This document shows positions 21,476 through 35,560 of a DNA stretch of 64,000 nucleotides, piece after piece. Below the pieces are notes generated by a model that saw only the letters and a program-made list of their open reading frames with translations, ran no database searches and had not been told where the DNA came from. A program made the translations under genes and the position numbers. Source of the DNA: Ficedula albicollis (Eukaryota > Chordata > Aves > Passeriformes > Muscicapidae); contig NC_021680.1 of assembly GCF_000247815.1 (NCBI RefSeq), positions 2,086,649 to 2,150,648 of the forward strand, in the 5' to 3' direction. Positions within the stretch are counted from its first letter, which is position 1. Every line of letters begins with the position of its first letter.

Positions 21476-23747
21476 TGGTCCCCTCAGGTGACTCCCTCTC
21501 AACACTCAGGAATCCTCTCCAGATTTCCAGCACAGATGTATCCATGGCCAGCTTTTCCCTCATTTGTTCCTGAGCCAGAGGACAGTGCTGGCACAAACAG
21601 CTCCTCTCCCTGCCTGTGCTCTTCAATGTTGATTTGAAATAGTCTCTCTTTGGCCTTGGGCTTCAGAGGGATGCTTTTCAAAACCAGAAATAAATGGGCT
21701 TGAAATATTTCCCATAATTTTGCAAGATCTCAACCCTCTGATAGCCAAATTAGAAGAAGGATAACAAGAAAATCAGCATTCAGGCTGGAACCACTATTGT
21801 TAAATAGACACCACCGTAAAGCCAGTACTTTTTGTTTACAATTGAACTCATGAATTTTTAGATATTAATGTATGAGAGATTGAGTAAACAACCATTGTGC
21901 CTCTAAGGAATGAGTCCCAGGCTGTCCTGAGCTGGAATACTTTGTACTTTCCTGATTGCCTTCCAAGAATTTCAAATTACTTGGTAAGAGAAAAACAAGC
22001 CGGCTTCACGAGATGTTTGTGAGGTTTTCTGGGTGGACTTAGTTCTGCTCTGTGATGGGGCTGCTTTGGGGCTGGCACCTGTGGAACACTAAACACCTGG
22101 GTGTTCGTGGGGAGGTGAGAACTTCACATGAAGGATAAAACCAGCAGGGTCAGGAGGGTCAGCCTGGGGGTGCTAAAAGTGCCCAGGTCTGCAGCTGGTG
22201 TGTTGGCCTGGCAGCCAGCATTGCCAGTTTGTCTGGCATGGAAACATCGTGGACACTGGCACAGAGAAGTGAGGGGACAAGTGGGAAGTCACACAGCAGT
22301 TCAGAAAAGGATTCTACTTGTCTAATTCATGAGCCTTTCAGGAGCAGCTCCTGGGCATGGGTCAACGGGAACAGCCCCCAGGGAACAAAGTGACACAGGG
22401 ATCTGTGGCCAGGCCGTGTCCCCCATGCCATGCTCTCCAAGGAAGCTGTGGCCCATGTTATACTCTCCTGGGTTCTCACGGGTTGTTTCTGTGCCAAGGT
22501 GGCCCTCACAATTGCCAATTGTCCCTCTGGGCCAGCCTGGACAGTCCTGCCTTGGGCATCCTGGCCAGCACTTTGGTAAGACAGGCAGGATGGGTCCCTC
22601 TCTACCTGGCTTCTTCTTGGCTTTGGTCCCAAGCCAGCAGCCTGGAGCTGTGGAAAGTCATGAATTCGGGTTACCAAACCATCTGCTGGTTGCATTTTAA
22701 AAAGCAATTAAAGCAAAATTGTTTCCAGCCCTTCTGTTTGCAAGATGTAGTCTAAAGAGAGAGAGCCAAGCCAGGATTTGCCCAATTCTGCCTCTGCTCA
22801 AAGTATGAGTTAATTTGATTTGATTCCTCTGCTGTGCATGCTGGAAAGTGAGGAGTTCCCTACTGAGGGCCCAGGGAGCATGCAGGTAAACAGGGCTGTG
22901 TGCTGCTCAGTTTAAATGATGGGGAAACCCAGGAAAAAGGCATGCTGAGGCTTTGAAAATTGCTTTTAATTAGAAATTATTTAACAGAGTTTAAAAATTT
23001 AGTAAGTAGGAATACTTTTGCATGGTAGAGGATGATAGAGTGTTGCTGGAGATGGATGGATGGCCGATCTAAGCAGAGTTGGAGGGTCTGGGGAGCTGTT
23101 CTTGGGGTAATCCACAAGGCTGGGGGACTGATGTGGGGGCAAAGGGTCCCTCAGAGCCACCTCTGCTCACACCCTGACTCCCAGGGACCTCTCCAAGCAT
23201 GAAACTCTTCTTTCTTTCTTTTCCCATAGTGAAAGGCACACAGAGAGGGGTGGGGGGAAGGAGGTAGGGATGAAAAGAGAAGGTAAGGTGACATCATTCT
23301 TTCTTGTCCTCCTTTGGCAGCTGCCACCCTGCCAAATCAGAGGATGACCTTGTGCTGGAGGGGAAGGTGAGGCCATGCCTGGTGGTGAAGGGCACAGAGG
23401 TAGAGGATTTAATATTCTCTGTGGTTTTATGTCCACAGGGTTTTCATTTCTGTTCTGCGGAGAGGTCATGCCCAGGAGAGCTGGGGAAATGAATCCTCAT
23501 AACCCACACACAGCTTTGGGCACAGCTGGGCCCAGCCTGAAAGCCAGAGATGACAGGATTAAGATGCTCTGGTGCTTCAGGCTGTGCTTGGTGGAAAGGT
23601 CACACTCCCAGGCCAGTGGTGGCAAACCTGTGATGCTCTGGAAGTACAGGAGAGAGGGAGCACATTTGGGTCAAAGCACCTTCTTTTTCCAGCAGGGGAA
23701 GGTGAGATGCTCCAATGCTGAGTCTTGGAGAGGGTGAGATGAGATGA
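21476..23747. other. No gene recognised
   Basis: Unique sequence, AT-richer around 21700-21900 and 22930-23010. Frames of up to 132 codons (22357-22755 plus) overlap antisense frames. No motif seen. Confidence 0.45.
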
Positions 23748-24200
23748 ATCAGAGAATCCCAGAACGGTTTGGGTTGGGAGAGACAGCAGAGAAAATTTAA
23801 TTCCAACACCCTGCCATGGCTAGGGGCACCCTCCACTAGACCAGGCTGCCAGAGCCACATCCCACCTGGCCTTGCACAATTCCAGGGGTAGCACAGCCAC
23901 AGCTTCCCTGGGCAACCTGTGCCAGGGCCTCACCACCCTCACAGGGAAAAAGTCCTTCCCAATATCCAATATCCAGACCTAACCCTGCTGGTCTTTCAAT
24001 TTGTACCCATTCCCCCTTGTCCTGTCACTACAATTGCTGATGACCAGTCCCTCCTCAGCTTCCCTGTAGGTGCCTTCAGACACTGGAAGGTGCTGGGAGG
24101 TCTCCATGCCACCTTCTCTTCTGCAGGCTGAACAACCCCAACTTTCTCAGCCTGTCTCCAGAGGGGAGATGCTCTTATCACCTTTGTGGGCCTCCATGTC
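23748..24200 (-). mobile_element. CR1 LINE 3' fragment
   Basis: The plus strand matches the CR1 complement: 'gaatcccagaacggtttggg', 'ctgccatggctaggggcacc', 'ctgggcaacctgtgccaggg', 'cctcaccaccctcacaggga' and 'tctccagaggggagatgctc'. 5'-truncated. Confidence 0.93.
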
Positions 24201-24211
24201 ATTCTAATACT

Positions 24212-24530
24212 GGGGATACTGGAATTGTTGAGAGGAGAAAAAACAAAGTGATGGTGCTGTGCTGAGTCTGAGGAGTGCAGGATGCTGTGGGGATACTGGA
24301 ATCATTGAGAGGAGATAGAATGAAGTGATGGTGCTGTGCTGAGTCTGAGGAGGAGTGCAGGCTGCTGTGGGGATACTGGAATCATTGAGAGGAGACAGAA
24401 TGAAGTGATGGTGCTGTGCTGAGTCTGGGAGGAGTGCAGGCTGCTGTGGGGATAGCAGAATTGCTGAGAGGAGATGGAATGAAGTGATGGTGCTGTGCTG
24501 AGTCTGAGGAGGAGTGCAGGTTGCTGTGGG
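24212..24530. repeat. 76-80-bp tandem repeat, about four units
   Basis: Each unit contains 'ggggatactggaatcattga' or a variant, then 'gaagtgatggtgctgtgctg' and 'gagtctgagga'. Units start near 24212, 24288, 24368 and 24448. The minus-strand frames here encode repeat-derived sequence only. Confidence 0.93.
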
Positions 24531-24599
24531 GAGAGCCCGGCTTGCCTTCTGCCAACAACCAGCAGAATGCACCATGGCTGTGCACGGAGGGGGCGAAAA

Positions 24600-24830
24600 C
24601 CCCCAAAAAGAGCACGGCCAGGAGGTGTTCCCTGACGAGCAGAGGGCTTAGCACAGCTGCGGGGTGGCTGCTTGGTTCAGAGGGAAAAAGCCCCGAGCGC
24701 AGCCCCGGGCCGAGCTTATGTAAGAGCTGGCAGCGGGGCCGGCGGTGCGGAAACCCAGCGGGGCGCAGCCGCCTTTGATTCTCCCCTGTTTGCTCAGCAG
24801 CTTTCATGCGGCGGGGGAGCAGGGCGAGGA
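24600..24830. promoter_or_regulatory. Small CpG-rich patch
   Basis: CpG and GC density rise here (for example 'cggggccggcggtgcgg' near 24734 and 'gcggggcgcagccgcc' near 24757). It could be a small CpG island or GC-rich repeat flank. No TATA box, clear start site or credible first exon was seen. Confidence 0.25.
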
Positions 24831-24852
24831 CGCGAGATTCCTGCACACTGAA

Positions 24853-25440
24853 CCATCCAGGGAGCAGCCACCCCATCCCTGGATCAGCCAGCCCATCCTG
24901 GGAGCAGCCCCCCCCATCCTGGGAGCAGCCACCCCATCCCTGGATCAGCACCCCCATCCAGGGAGCAGCCACCCCATCCCTGGATCAGCCAGCCCATCCT
25001 GGGAGCAGCCCCCCCCATCCTGGGAGCAGCCACCCCATCCCTGGATCAGCACCCCCATCCAGGGAGCAGCCACCCCATCCTGGGAGCAGCCCCCCCATCC
25101 CTGGATCAGCACCCCCATCCAGGGAGCAGCCACCCCATCCTGGGAGCAGCCCCCCCATCCCTGGATCAGCACCCCCATCCAGGGAGCAGCCACCCCATCC
25201 TGGGAGCAGCCCCCCCATCCCTGGATCAGCACCCCCATCCAGGGAGCAGCCACCCCATCCTGGGAGCAGCCCCCCCATCCCTGGATCAGCACCCCCATCC
25301 AGGGAGCAGCCACCCCATCCTGGGAGCAGCCCCCCCATCCCTGGATCAGCACCCCCATCCAGGGAGCAGCCACCCCATCCTGGGAGCAGCCCCCCCATCC
25401 CTGGATCAGCACCCCCATCCAGGGAGCAGCCCCCCCATCC
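24853..25440. repeat. C-rich 60-bp minisatellite
   Basis: The array mixes 'ccatccctggatcagc', 'catccagggagcagcc' and 'catcctgggagcagcc' blocks. From 25081 to 25440 it settles into six consecutive 60-bp units; the first five look identical and the last is slightly altered. No unit has a stop in several frames, so frames of 352 and 269 codons (plus) and 247 and 193 codons (minus) overlap completely. I do not call a gene. Confidence 0.96.
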
Positions 25441-26929
25441 GGGGTGCCACAGGCTGCAGGCAGGAGGCAATGGGAGCCCACCCAGGGGGGTATGGCTGCT
25501 GCAGCCCTTTCGGTACCCTGTGGCATGGAGGAGCAGGGAAATGGGTGCAGAGCTCCCTGGCAGGATACAGGTGATGAGTCCTATGAACTGGAAGAGCCCA
25601 GGATGGATTCTCTGAGGTGGCATCAGGCTGGACAGTGTGTGGCCACTGCTTGGGCTGGGTGTCACCTGCCCAGGACTGAGCCCTGTCTGACCCACTGTGG
25701 GGTGCAGCAGGGTGAGGAACAGATCCAACTCTGTTCCTCTCTGCTGTGCACTCTGTCTGGGGGTTTCCAGTGCTCCCTTAAAGCTGGGCTACTTCATTTA
25801 TAATTTCCCTTGAGGAATAATTTCCAGGCTCTCTCGCCCCCATTCTGGTCCCTGCCAGTGACAGAGGGCAATGGGGCTGACCTCAGCCCTTTCCCAACAC
25901 AGGATTAGCTAAGCTGGCTCCTCAGAGACACAGCCCAAGCCCATGACAGCTCCCCCAAATCTCCAGAGAACCACGATTTCACCACTGCTCTCCCCCTCCA
26001 AGGTGAGAAGGCAGGGGGCACACACTTGCTGGCGAGGTTTGAAACCCTTCCAAACAGTTTCAAGCGGGGTTTGCTTGGGAACAAAGTGTCCTGTAGCCAC
26101 CCTGAAGTCACTTGGCTGGGGGAAAGCATGGGCCTAGTGAGAGGATGCAGCAAAACTCCTCAGAAATGCTATTGCTGCTGAAGGAACGTGAAGGGAGGGT
26201 GGTTTGGTGCTGTATCCCTGGCCTGCCAGGTCCCCCCTCTCCCAGGGCACTGCTGGTGAGTTATCCTGAGCTGCTCTGCCCCAGCTCTGCCACAAGCCTC
26301 GTGCTGCTCTGTGCACTGGTGTTGCCGGCTTCTGCTCCCAAAAGGAAGGGCTGTGGCAGGGGAAAAGCCATCTGGGCCAAAAGCTGCTCTCCTGGCTGGG
26401 ATGTGGGGGCTCTGAGGTACACGCACACAGAAACCTGTGGAAATGCAGAGGTGGGAAAGGAGGTGCTGCCCTGAGCGTGCCTGGGTGCCTGCTCTGGCTG
26501 CTGAGCACCCCTGCAAGTGCCTGTGCCCTGCTCCTCCAAAACCCTTGGGATCTTGGTGGCAGGGAGGATGCAAATCCTGGGACCACCTTTTCAAACCTCT
26601 TGGCCTGGGGTTTTGTGAGAGCCGGCTTTCTTGCAGGATTCCCACTCTGGGCTCGATGGGTTGAAAATACTGCAAGAGCAGCCCTTTTTCTGTTTGGTTT
26701 TGGTTTTTTTCTTTTTTTTCTCCCTGATGTTTGTGTCTTTCCACTTCTGTCTCTGGCCAAGGCAAGCAGTGCCAAGGCACAAGGGCCAGGCACACCCAGA
26801 GGGAGGAATGGGGAAGCAAAGCACCCTCAGCTCGCAGGACAGCAGGGACAGAGCACAAACCCAGTGGTGGGAGCGAGGAGGAGGAGGGTTTGCTCACCAC
26901 CTCTGGCTGGGGGATGGCTCTTCTCACAG
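25441..26929. other. No gene recognised
   Basis: Unique sequence. Large overlapping frames, such as 26169-26927 minus (252 codons) and 26134-26793 minus, occupy the same DNA in two frames and have low-complexity composition. A T-rich run lies at 26680-26722. Confidence 0.4.
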
Positions 26930-27255
26930 GAATTCATGGAATGGTTTGGATTAGAAAGGACCTTGAAGATCTTCTAGTCCACCCCCTGCCATGGGCAGGG
27001 ACACTTTCCACTAGACCAGGTTATTCCAAGCCCCATCCAGCCTGGCCTTGAGTACTTCAAGCATCCACAATATCTTTGGGCAGCCTGTGCTAGTGCTTCA
27101 CCATTCTCTGAATAAACAGCTTCTTCCCAACATCCAATCCAAGCCTGCCCTCTGTCAGTTTAAAACCATTGCCCCTTGTCCTATTACTCAATGTCCCTGT
27201 CAGAAATCCCTCCCCAGCCTCCTTGGAAGCCCCTTTTCCGTGCTGGAAGGTTCCT
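26930..27255 (-). mobile_element. CR1 LINE 3' fragment
   Basis: The plus strand shows the CR1 complement: 'catggaatggtttggattag', 'aaaggaccttgaagatcttc', 'ctgccatgggcagggacact', 'ccactagaccaggttattcc' and 'ccttgtcctattactcaatg'. 5'-truncated near 27255. Confidence 0.95.
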
Positions 27256-27287
27256 GGACTCGAGGCCAGTGTCATGGCTCCAGTTCA

Positions 27288-27421
27288 GCCCCCTGTCTCC
27301 TGCTCCTCCTCTGATGCTGGGTCACCGTGGCAGAGGTGAGGAGGGTCTGCACACGCCCCCTGTCTCCTGCTCCTCCTCTGATGCTGGGTCACCGTGGCAG
27401 AGGTGAGGAGGGTCTGCACAC
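27288..27421. repeat. 67-bp tandem duplication
   Basis: Two units (27288-27354 and 27355-27421) both begin 'gccccctgtctcctgctcct' and appear identical or nearly so. Confidence 0.95.
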
Positions 27422-30400
27422 AGGATCCCAGCCCCCCCCAGCCCCATGGAGGGCTCTCCCTGCCCCTGCTCTGAGCAGGAATATGGGCTCCAGCTGCACG
27501 AGTGGAAAAGGCTCCAGCTCCCAAAAAGCAGCGCAGGATCAAAGCTTTCAAAACACTCGGGGCATTTGGCCCGGGAGGTTTTGTTCTGACTATTTATAGC
27601 AGCTGGGGCCAAGCGAGTTCAGAGCTGGAGGAAAACTTTTCCAAAGCTGGGGGCCATTTGGATGAGGGAGGGGGAAAGGGAGTTCAGCCAGGCCCGCTTC
27701 CAGCAAATGTTGACTCTTTCCCTTAGGTATGTGTTGCTATCCGTGACACACTAACAACAGCTCTGCACACAAGTGCCGGGCTGGCCCTGTAAAGACTGAC
27801 ACAAAAATGTGAATTGGCTGGGAAGGAGAACATGGAAAAGAGAAAGTTTCCAAACAGCAAAGCTGTAGCGTTTGAAAGCAAAAACTTTCCTTACCAGCTT
27901 GTTTTCATCCTCCAGTCAAGATCCTTCAATTACAAATACACTGGGATTTTTTTTCCAGGGGAAAGCTGGCCATGATTTTCGGGCAGAAAGACCAAATTAT
28001 GGTTTCCTGAAGCTGTGCTTGGAAAGGGAGAGGAGGGGCCTTTTTATCTTCAAGGTGAATTTTCTAGTGCTGTTGCTAAAAAGCATTTCATTTTCCTGTG
28101 CTACCCAGCAAAGCCAGGCTTAAACTCTGAGCAAGCAAACCAACACAACGTCCTTTAAATCCTGTCACCCAGACCATGAAGGCAGAGCTGGGGTTTTCCT
28201 GTCTGCCAAGTGGATTGTGCTGCTGCTGTTTAGTTGTGAGGAGCTCGAGCAGGATACACACCATGGCTTTTTGCATGCTTGGCTCTGCTCTCTCGATTTG
28301 AGGCACTCAGTACAGGTTATAAAAATATCCCTCTAATTACTAGTAGCTTCCCAGCCATGCTCAGCATCTCCCTTTCTCCTAGGAAAAGGGTGCAATTAGG
28401 CTGGCAGGTAATTATAATCAGCCTAATGTGTGGTTGGCCCGAGGAAGGTGGGTTTGGCAGCTGGGTGGTGGTTACTGGGTGGGATTACTGGTGGTTACTG
28501 GTGGTTACAGGTGGGCTGTTACTGGGAGGGATGTTATGCTCTTTCCTGGCACGGGTGGTATGGGATTTCTCCATGCTGTAAGAGCTGAGTGCTGCAGGAG
28601 CAAACAGCCCCAAACCTTGGGTTGTTTCTGCAAAAAATTCCATACCCCTCCCACTATAGCAGGTTCATCAGTGCCCCATCCAACCTGGCTTTGACATCTC
28701 CAGCATCCCCACCAAATCCCATCCTCTGCTGCAGAGGGTGCTGTCCTTGCTGTGGATGCTTGGAACTGCACTGAAGGAGCCAAATTGTTCTCCTTCAGGA
28801 AAGGCTGCAAGATGTTAAAAGGACTTTGAAGTGTGAAACGTCCTGTGTGTGGTTGGAGAGCAGGATGAAGGTGGGTCTGGGCTGGCTGCGTATCAGGTGG
28901 CCGTGGCTGGAGTTGCAGGGGGAACTGCCAGGCAAAGTTTCCCCTGAAGCCACCCAAACATCAGCTTCAGGACCTGCCTTGTTTCATATTTCTGTGAATG
29001 ACCCAAAAAGCAGAAGAGCAATGTTAAGCTGTGTGAACGAGGCAGAGCTGAGGGGGTTTCAACAGCACTGGAAGTATTGGGTGTTAAAAAAAGAGAAGTG
29101 TGTGACCTGAATAAAGGACCAACAAGAATGATATGAAGAGCAGCACTATAAAACACAACATCTTTGAGCTTGAGGAGCAACAGCACATGATAAGATAGGA
29201 CTTTGCACTGTGTGGAGGTACCAGAGGAGGGCTTCTGGCTGTCTGTGGATCTCACAGTGCCTGGGAGCCACTGCCTCAACACTGTCATGAAAAAGGGAGA
29301 TGCATCCTTATATGATTCAGGGTGACAAGGCCTCTCTGTTTGACTTAAGATGCTCATGGCAAGAGCTTCCAATACTTCCTGCAGTGGAACAGCAGATACA
29401 AACCTGATCATCCTTCCCTAGGAAATGGAAAGAGTGGAGAGAGTACAAAGGAAATCAACTGTTCTGGTTGTGCCATGGGTGAATTTGTTGTGAGGGTCAG
29501 ATGTGTCCCTCTTCCATTTTGTTTTTTTTCAACATGGCAGAGATGTGCTCTGAGCCCAGTTTCCACTCTTACCCAGCAGAAGAAAATGTTCTTCCCACTT
29601 TTTTGTCTCCTAATGACGATGACGGTGACGATGACCACTCGTTTTGTACGTGTCCTTGCCATGAAAGACCCTTCTTGTGCTCGGCACTAATGTTCCCAAC
29701 TCTTGACTTGGAAAGGCTACACTGGCCAACTGGCCAGTCCCTGGTTCAATGAGAGGCTCTGCAATTAACAGATAAATGCCCACCATTGTGGGTGGAAAGG
29801 CGTTTTAATTAAAATCCCTTGGTACTGGCTTTGGCCAGGGCGTGGAGTGGATGGGAGAGGGCGGAAGGGCCAGGTCAGTGACTTGGGTCACCCCAGGAGA
29901 GCATCCACTGAGCTGAGACTGAGCACAAGGAAGGGCCTGCTTTATAATTGCACGGGGGTTGGATTTTTTTCTTCCCCTTGAGTGACCTGCCCAATGGACA
30001 GTTCCAAGCTGATAGGAGCACAGACACTGCCAGCCCAAAGTTGGGATAGGTCCACAGGTTGTTTTTGAGCCCTAATGAGGAGCCATGAATAGATGCTCAC
30101 ATCCACACGGGAAAAACACCTCGATTCCTTCTCTAATGAGCATGGCTCTCCAAATCCTTTTGGCTTGGGCTTTGCTTGGCTTTCAGAGGTGCCAAGGGCT
30201 GCATCTCCCAAGCTGCTGCCACCTGCTCTGTCTTCTCTCATGATGGCCAAGGTGGACCTGCAGCGTGTTTGTGGTGGTGGCACAGGTTGAACAAAGTCCT
30301 TGGAGGGTGGCACCCCGTGCCTGGAAGTTGTGCTCGCCAGTGGCACGCTGAGCTGTGGACAAACCACAGCTTGCTGGTGTGTACACCCCAGAAGTGTAAC

Positions 30401-30772
30401 CACAGGTGCTCCCTTTAACGAGTGAGTGTCAGCTCCTCCCCTTGACAAAGTGCATCAATTAACACAATCAATTAATGCAAACATCATACAGGAAGCCCCA
30501 GGAAACTGGAACCAGGGTGGCTTTTCCATGGAGCAAGTCCTGCTTGTTTTCATGATCCTATTTATATTCCATCTGCTCAGGACAGGGTGATGAACTTTCT
30601 GATTTGCACACTAATGAGCAGACAAAATTGAGAAATATAAAAAACGTGATGGGTGTTAGCCCCATAACTTGTCACCTGAAGTCCAGCATGAGGGTGCTAC
30701 CAACCCATGTTTTCCCTTGACAAAGCACAAGGGCCCTGAAGATGCTCTTCACAATGTTACCCCAAAATCCCC
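27422..30772. other. No gene recognised; one possible CR1 remnant
   Basis: About 3.3 kb of unique sequence. Around 28660-28715, 'gccccatccaacctggcttt' resembles a CR1 piece on the minus strand but is too short to be sure. At 29613-29640 a GAY-rich stretch encodes an acidic run in the plus frame 29501-29752, which has no other protein feature. No gene was identified. Confidence 0.45.
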
Positions 30773-31119
30773 TTTTTTTTTTTTTTTTTTTCCTAAGCTT
30801 GTTGAGGTAATTTGGTTTTCCTGCCCCCTCGTCCCCTCCACCTTGGACTCCTGCACCTTTCCTTCAGATTTTTTCCAGAGGTACCCCAGACATTCCTGCA
30901 GGACGATGGAGAGATCATCTGGCACAGCCTTCTGGGAAGGGGGCTTAATTTTCCCTTGGGCTCTGGCCTACAGAAATCAATTTGATTTCACATGTTTTAA
31001 GGAAAGAGGGGAAATAAAAAATCATTTTCTGCTGCCGCTGCAGTTCCTGGCTCCTGTTTCAGGTTCAATTTTGTGCTGTGAAGCTGCGTGGGAGCGCTGA
31101 GCAATCCTGGCATTTCTCA

Positions 31120-31157
<38 letters not shown>

Positions 31158-31616
31158 AGACCTTGCTCAGGTGAACCCAGGCTACACCTGCACATGGCCA
31201 GGACAGGTGTAGGTGCCCAGGGTGCCCCTGGCCAGCACCCATCCCGCGGGCAGGGAGGGAGAGGGGGCACTTTGGGTGGCAGGGGCTGGAAAGCGGGGAG
31301 GTCCCCAGCGGTAAAGCACCGAGGAATGCTCAGAGAGGCTTCAGGACAGGGTGAAACATCCTGCTGGGATCAGTTCAGCTCTGTGCTGGACCTGCCACCT
31401 GGGAGGAAATTAGCATTTGGGGGCAAGTGGCAGGGTTGTTTTTTTATAGTATCCCCGTAGAAAAACGCCATTTTTACCGCCCAAGCTTAGCAGACAAAGA
31501 GGTTGGCTGTGCTTTTCCCTTTCCTTTCAATCCCCTTTCTGCACGGTAACACTTTCTACTTCCAGACCTTGTTCTTTTTCTTTCTTTCCTTGTTTTTTTT
31601 AAACTCTCCCTTCCCC
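30773..31616. repeat. Left copy of a falsely duplicated segment
   Basis: This ~844-bp segment, from a 19-base T-run through 'cctaagcttgttgaggtaat' to the N gap, recurs at 33226-34108 with almost no base differences. It includes the same 11-unit CTG repeat. The right copy has one extra 44-bp unit. Its position at a gap edge and near-identity suggest two haplotypes assembled in tandem, not a biological duplication. Confidence 0.85.
31121..31153. repeat. (CTG)11 microsatellite, left copy
   Basis: Eleven perfect CTG units on the plus strand (CAG on the minus strand). The same locus reappears at 33573-33605 with the same length. Minus-strand frames read it as a glutamine run, but no gene context supports translation. 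Confidence 0.97.
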
Positions 31617-31619
31617 TCA

Positions 31620-31678
31620 NNNNNNNNNNNNNNNNNNNNNNNNNNNNNNNNNNNNNNNNNNNNNNNNNNNNNNNNNNN
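31620..31678. other. Assembly gap (59 N)
   Basis: A run of unknown bases joins the left copy of the duplicated segment to a 9-bp stub ('aaaaaaaag') and the first poly-C tract. Confidence 0.99.
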
Positions 31679-31687
31679 AAAAAAAAG

Positions 31688-33225
<1,538 letters not shown>

Positions 33226-33571
33226 TTTTTTTTTTTTTTTTTTCCTAAGCTTGTTGAGGTAATTTGGTTTTCCTGCCCCCTCGTCCCCTCCACCTTGGAC
33301 TCCTGCACCTTTCCTTCAGATTTTTTCCAGAGGTACCCCAGACATTCCTGCAGGACGATGGAGAGATCATCTGGCACAGCCTTCTGGGAAGGGGGCTTAA
33401 TTTTCCCTTGGGCTCTGGCCTACAGAAATCAATTTGATTTCACATGTTTTAAGGAAAGAGGGGAAATAAAAAATCATTTTCTGCTGCCGCTGCAGTTCCT
33501 GGCTCCTGTTTCAGGTTCAATTTTGTGCTGTGAAGCTGCGTGGGAGCGCTGAGCAATCCTGGCATTTCTCA

Positions 33572-33609
<38 letters not shown>

Positions 33610-34108
33610 AGACCTTGCTCAGGTGAACCCAGGCTACACCTGCACATGGCCAGGACAGGTGTAGGTGCCCAGGGTGCCCCTGGCCAGCACCCATCCCGCG
33701 GGCAGGGAGGGAGAGGGGGCACTTTGGGTGGCAGGGGCTGGAAACCGGGGAGGTCCCCAGCGGTAAAGTACCGGGCAGGGGCTGGAAAGCGGGGAGGTCC
33801 CCAGCGGTAAAGCACCGAGGAATGCTCAGAGAGGCTTCAGGACAGGGTGAAACATCCTGCTGGGATCAGTTCAGCTCTGTGCTGGACCTGCCACCTGGGA
33901 GGAAATTAGCATTTGGGGGCAAGTGGCAGGGTTGTTTTTTTATAGTATCCCCGTAGAAAAACGCCATTTTTACCGCCCAAGCTTAGCAGACAAAGAGGTT
34001 GGCTGTGCTTTTCCCTTTCCTTTCAATCCCCTTTCTGCACGGTAACACTTTCTACTTCCAGACCTTGTTCTTTTTCTTTCTTTCCTTGTTTTTTTTAAAC
34101 TCTCCCTT
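33226..34108. repeat. Right copy of the falsely duplicated segment
   Basis: Matches 30773-31616 at a constant offset of 2452, rising to 2496 after a 44-bp insertion at 33730-33817. It contains the CTG repeat at 33573-33605. It continues past the point where the left copy enters the gap, into CpG-rich sequence. Confidence 0.85.
33730..33817. repeat. 44-bp tandem duplication present in only one copy of the false duplicate
   Basis: Two units begin 'ggcaggggctggaaa' at 33730 and 33774. The left copy has a single unit near 31278. The units differ at a few bases (for example 'aaaccgggg' versus 'aaagcgggg'). Confidence 0.92.
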
Positions 34109-34293
34109 CCCTTTCTTTCCTTTTTTTTTTTTAAACTCCCCCTCGCAAACACCCCCTGGGGCACCCGGCCCTCGCCCCTTTCGCGGGGTCCCCGCTCTGG
34201 CAGGGCGCCGGGGAGGTGCCAAGGCGATGCCAGCGCTTCCTGCTCCCTCCCTGGCGGCACAAAGGGGACATTCAGGCGGGCACCGACCCCGAG
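34109..34293. promoter_or_regulatory. CpG-rich sequence left of poly-C tract 2
   Basis: After a pyrimidine-rich run, CpG density rises ('cacccggccctcgccccttt', 'cgcggggtccccgctctggc', 'agggcgccggggaggtgcc') until the sequence breaks into poly-C. With 35377-35560 it may be a CpG-island promoter interrupted by the assembly fault. No exon can be defined. Confidence 0.3.

Positions 34294-35560
<1,267 letters not shown>

Noticed and set aside
24212..25440. CRISPR-like array
   Set aside because: The units are head-to-tail without unique spacers, and the sequence is vertebrate. It is a minisatellite.
24745..25803. A 352-codon plus-strand ORF and its rivals over the 60-bp repeat
   Set aside because: Several frames on both strands are equally open because the repeat lacks stops. 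There is no start context, splice site or domain to favour one.
26134..26927. Overlapping minus-strand ORFs of 219 and 252 codons
   Set aside because: Two different frames are open over the same DNA with no domain, and one crosses into the region next to a CR1 fragment.
28840..29470. Possible internal CR1 or ERV coding remnant
   Set aside because: A few phrases recall the reverse-transcriptase region ('tatttctgtgaatgacc'), but there is no sustained match by eye.
31121..31153. Polyglutamine-coding CAG repeat on the minus strand
   Set aside because: The frame has no gene context and ends in unremarkable sequence. The locus is also present twice only because of the false duplication.
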